A stretch of 64,000 bases of DNA from NCBI RefSeq assembly GCF_029910095.1, contig NZ_CP094526.1, positions 2,728,001 to 2,792,000 of the forward strand, given 5' to 3'. The translations under genes were made by a program, and so were the position numbers. Source of the DNA: Bradyrhizobium sp. ISRA464 (GTDB lineage Bacteria > Pseudomonadota > Alphaproteobacteria > Rhizobiales > Xanthobacteraceae). Under the pieces are notes generated by a model. The model saw only the letters and a program-made list of their open reading frames with translations, made no database searches and was not told the origin of the DNA. Shown here in pieces: positions 63,138-64,000 of the stretch. The stretch's first letter is position 1. Every line of letters begins with the position of its first letter.

Positions 63138-64000
63138 ATGTCGAGGACTGTACTTTTCGCACGTGCGATGCCGCTCAACGTCACCCCGGCCGTCGAACGC
63201 TATGTAAAGTTCCTGCGTGAGAATGGCTTCTCTGGGCGGATCGTCGGCGCCGAACTCGATCCGGGCAGCAGCCGTACCCCCGTGAACTTCGTCGACGAGC
63301 TGTTTACCACCGGCGGATCGTTCGATGGATTAGGGAACCGTGCACGGGCTCTCGCGGCCTACCAAGCGTTTCTTGTGCGCACAGTTGCGCACGTCCGTCC
63401 GGACATTATCCATTTCTGCGATGTTTTCTCTGCCATTGCTGGCGTCACCGGTAAGCTGCTCAAGTCGGCGCGGCTCGTGTTTGACATTCGTGATCCCGTC
63501 AAGCTCTCGACCAGCCACTACGGTCGCTTTGTCCCAAGCGCGCTCCACCTTTTCGAATCACTTGCCGCGCGAGTAAGCGATGGAATCATTGTGGTGTCGC
63601 CGGCATTGATGGATTTCGTTCCGCGAAGCGCTCGTAAGCGCGCTGTCCTAATGCCGAATTCGCCCGAGGAGGATCGATTCACTGGGTATGAATTTAGTCA
63701 CGACGACCACATCACCATCAGCCTCGCGGGATTCGTGTCGCACCGGCGAAACTTGGATGCTTGGTGCCGGGTTGTAAGGAACGATCCAAAATTGAAGCTT
63801 GACCTCTATGGGACGATTGCCGACGAGCAGTCGCGCCAAATCCTCGTCGCGCACGGCCTCGAAGAGGTCATACGGGTTTCGCACGAGGAAGCCTTGGCGC
63901 GCTCGCGAGCCGCGGACATCATGGCATTGATGTACGATCCCTCAATCATAGTCAATCAGTTCGCCGCGCCGAATAAGTTCTTCGAGGGATTGATGCTCGG
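63138..64000 (+). CDS. Glycosyltransferase, GT4-like (3' end beyond window)
   Basis: A frame open from ATG 63138 (MSRTVLFARAMPLNVTPAVE) to the window end, 287 codons. GT-B features are VRPDIIHFCDVFSAIAGVTG, LVFDIRDPVKLSTSHYG, a loop like GIIVVSPALMDFVPRSARKR, ITISLAGFVSHRRNLDAW and near the end the donor-site pattern FAAPNKFFEGLMLG. It probably adds a sugar to the island's repeat unit. Cut by the window edge. The 223-nt gap before it has no gene. Confidence 0.82.
   Translation, partial: MSRTVLFARAMPLNVTPAVERYVKFLRENGFSGRIVGAELDPGSSRTPVNFVDELFTTGGSFDGLGNRARALAAYQAFLVRTVAHVRPDIIHFCDVFSAIAGVTGKLLKSARLVFDIRDPVKLSTSHYGRFVPSALHLFESLAARVSDGIIVVSPALMDFVPRSARKRAVLMPNSPEEDRFTGYEFSHDDHITISLAGFVSHRRNLDAWCRVVRNDPKLKLDLYGTIADEQSRQILVAHGLEEVIRVSHEEALARSRAADIMALMYDPSIIVNQFAAPNKFFEGLML

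Noticed and set aside
1..64000. tRNA, rRNA, riboswitch or CRISPR array
   Set aside because: None was recognised by eye on either strand; a covariance-model scan would be needed to exclude small RNAs.

Overview
The window looks like chromosomal DNA of a Bradyrhizobium-type alphaproteobacterium (inference). The grounds are high GC in the metabolic genes, a rhizobial-style Tad pilus operon, a tripartite tricarboxylate transporter, a 92-residue protein I associate with Bradyrhizobium, and a serralysin-like protease with W_rich_C repeats. All calls come from reading the sequence; no database search was run.

Layout. (1) 1-6127: tail of a Tad/Flp pilus locus (tadC end, an ICMT-like membrane methyltransferase, TadE/TadG/TadE-like pseudopilins, the CpaC/RcpA secretin, a small lipoprotein and a TadD-like TPR lipoprotein). 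(2) 6247-9838: an IS1380-family element with a group II intron inside its left terminal inverted repeat. (3) 9835-14590: hypothetical proteins, a GT87 mannosyltransferase-like gene, a small gene with a decayed duplicate, and an IS remnant. (4) 14591-28548: central metabolism. This part holds a GlcD-type FAD/Fe-S oxidoreductase overlapping a GlcG/HbpS-like gene, a divergent serine-glyoxylate-type aminotransferase, an enoyl-CoA hydratase, a Tat-exported acetamidase-like protein, a DedA protein, and a tctC-mtnP-mtnA-tctB-tctA cluster that mixes methionine salvage with a solute transporter. (5) 28552-32143: a second IS1380 copy, inverted, with the same group II intron in the other terminal repeat. 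(6) 32140-37592: a CaiB-type CoA-transferase and a 1295-residue secreted M10 metalloprotease with six 115-residue repeats. (7) 37662-64000: a polysaccharide island containing formyltransferase, GT2, methyltransferase, WecE-like aminotransferase, PglC/WcaJ-like sugar transferase, WbpA, WbpB, Wzz, Wzx, AsnB-like amidotransferase, WbpI-like epimerase, a Wzy-like polymerase, WbpD and a glycosyltransferase cut by the window end. It is interrupted by pseudogenes (beta-helix protein, type II secretion genes, wecE, a wzx fused to a tctA fragment), an IS630 element and an IS701 relic.

How the genes work together. WbpA, WbpB, WbpD and WbpI point to synthesis of a UDP-2,3-diacetamido-2,3-dideoxy-hexuronic acid, possibly amidated by the AsnB-like enzyme. 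The 3-aminotransferase WbpE is not visible in the window. PglC/WcaJ-like initiation, Wzx, Wzy and Wzz suggest a Wzx/Wzy-dependent O-antigen or capsule. The formyltransferase and WecE-like enzyme suggest that an N-formylated amino sugar is, or once was, also made.

The most unusual structure is the group II intron that sits twice in the terminal inverted repeat of the same IS1380 element, at opposite ends and always reading from the outer tip inward. This suggests the intron uses the IS end itself as its homing site.
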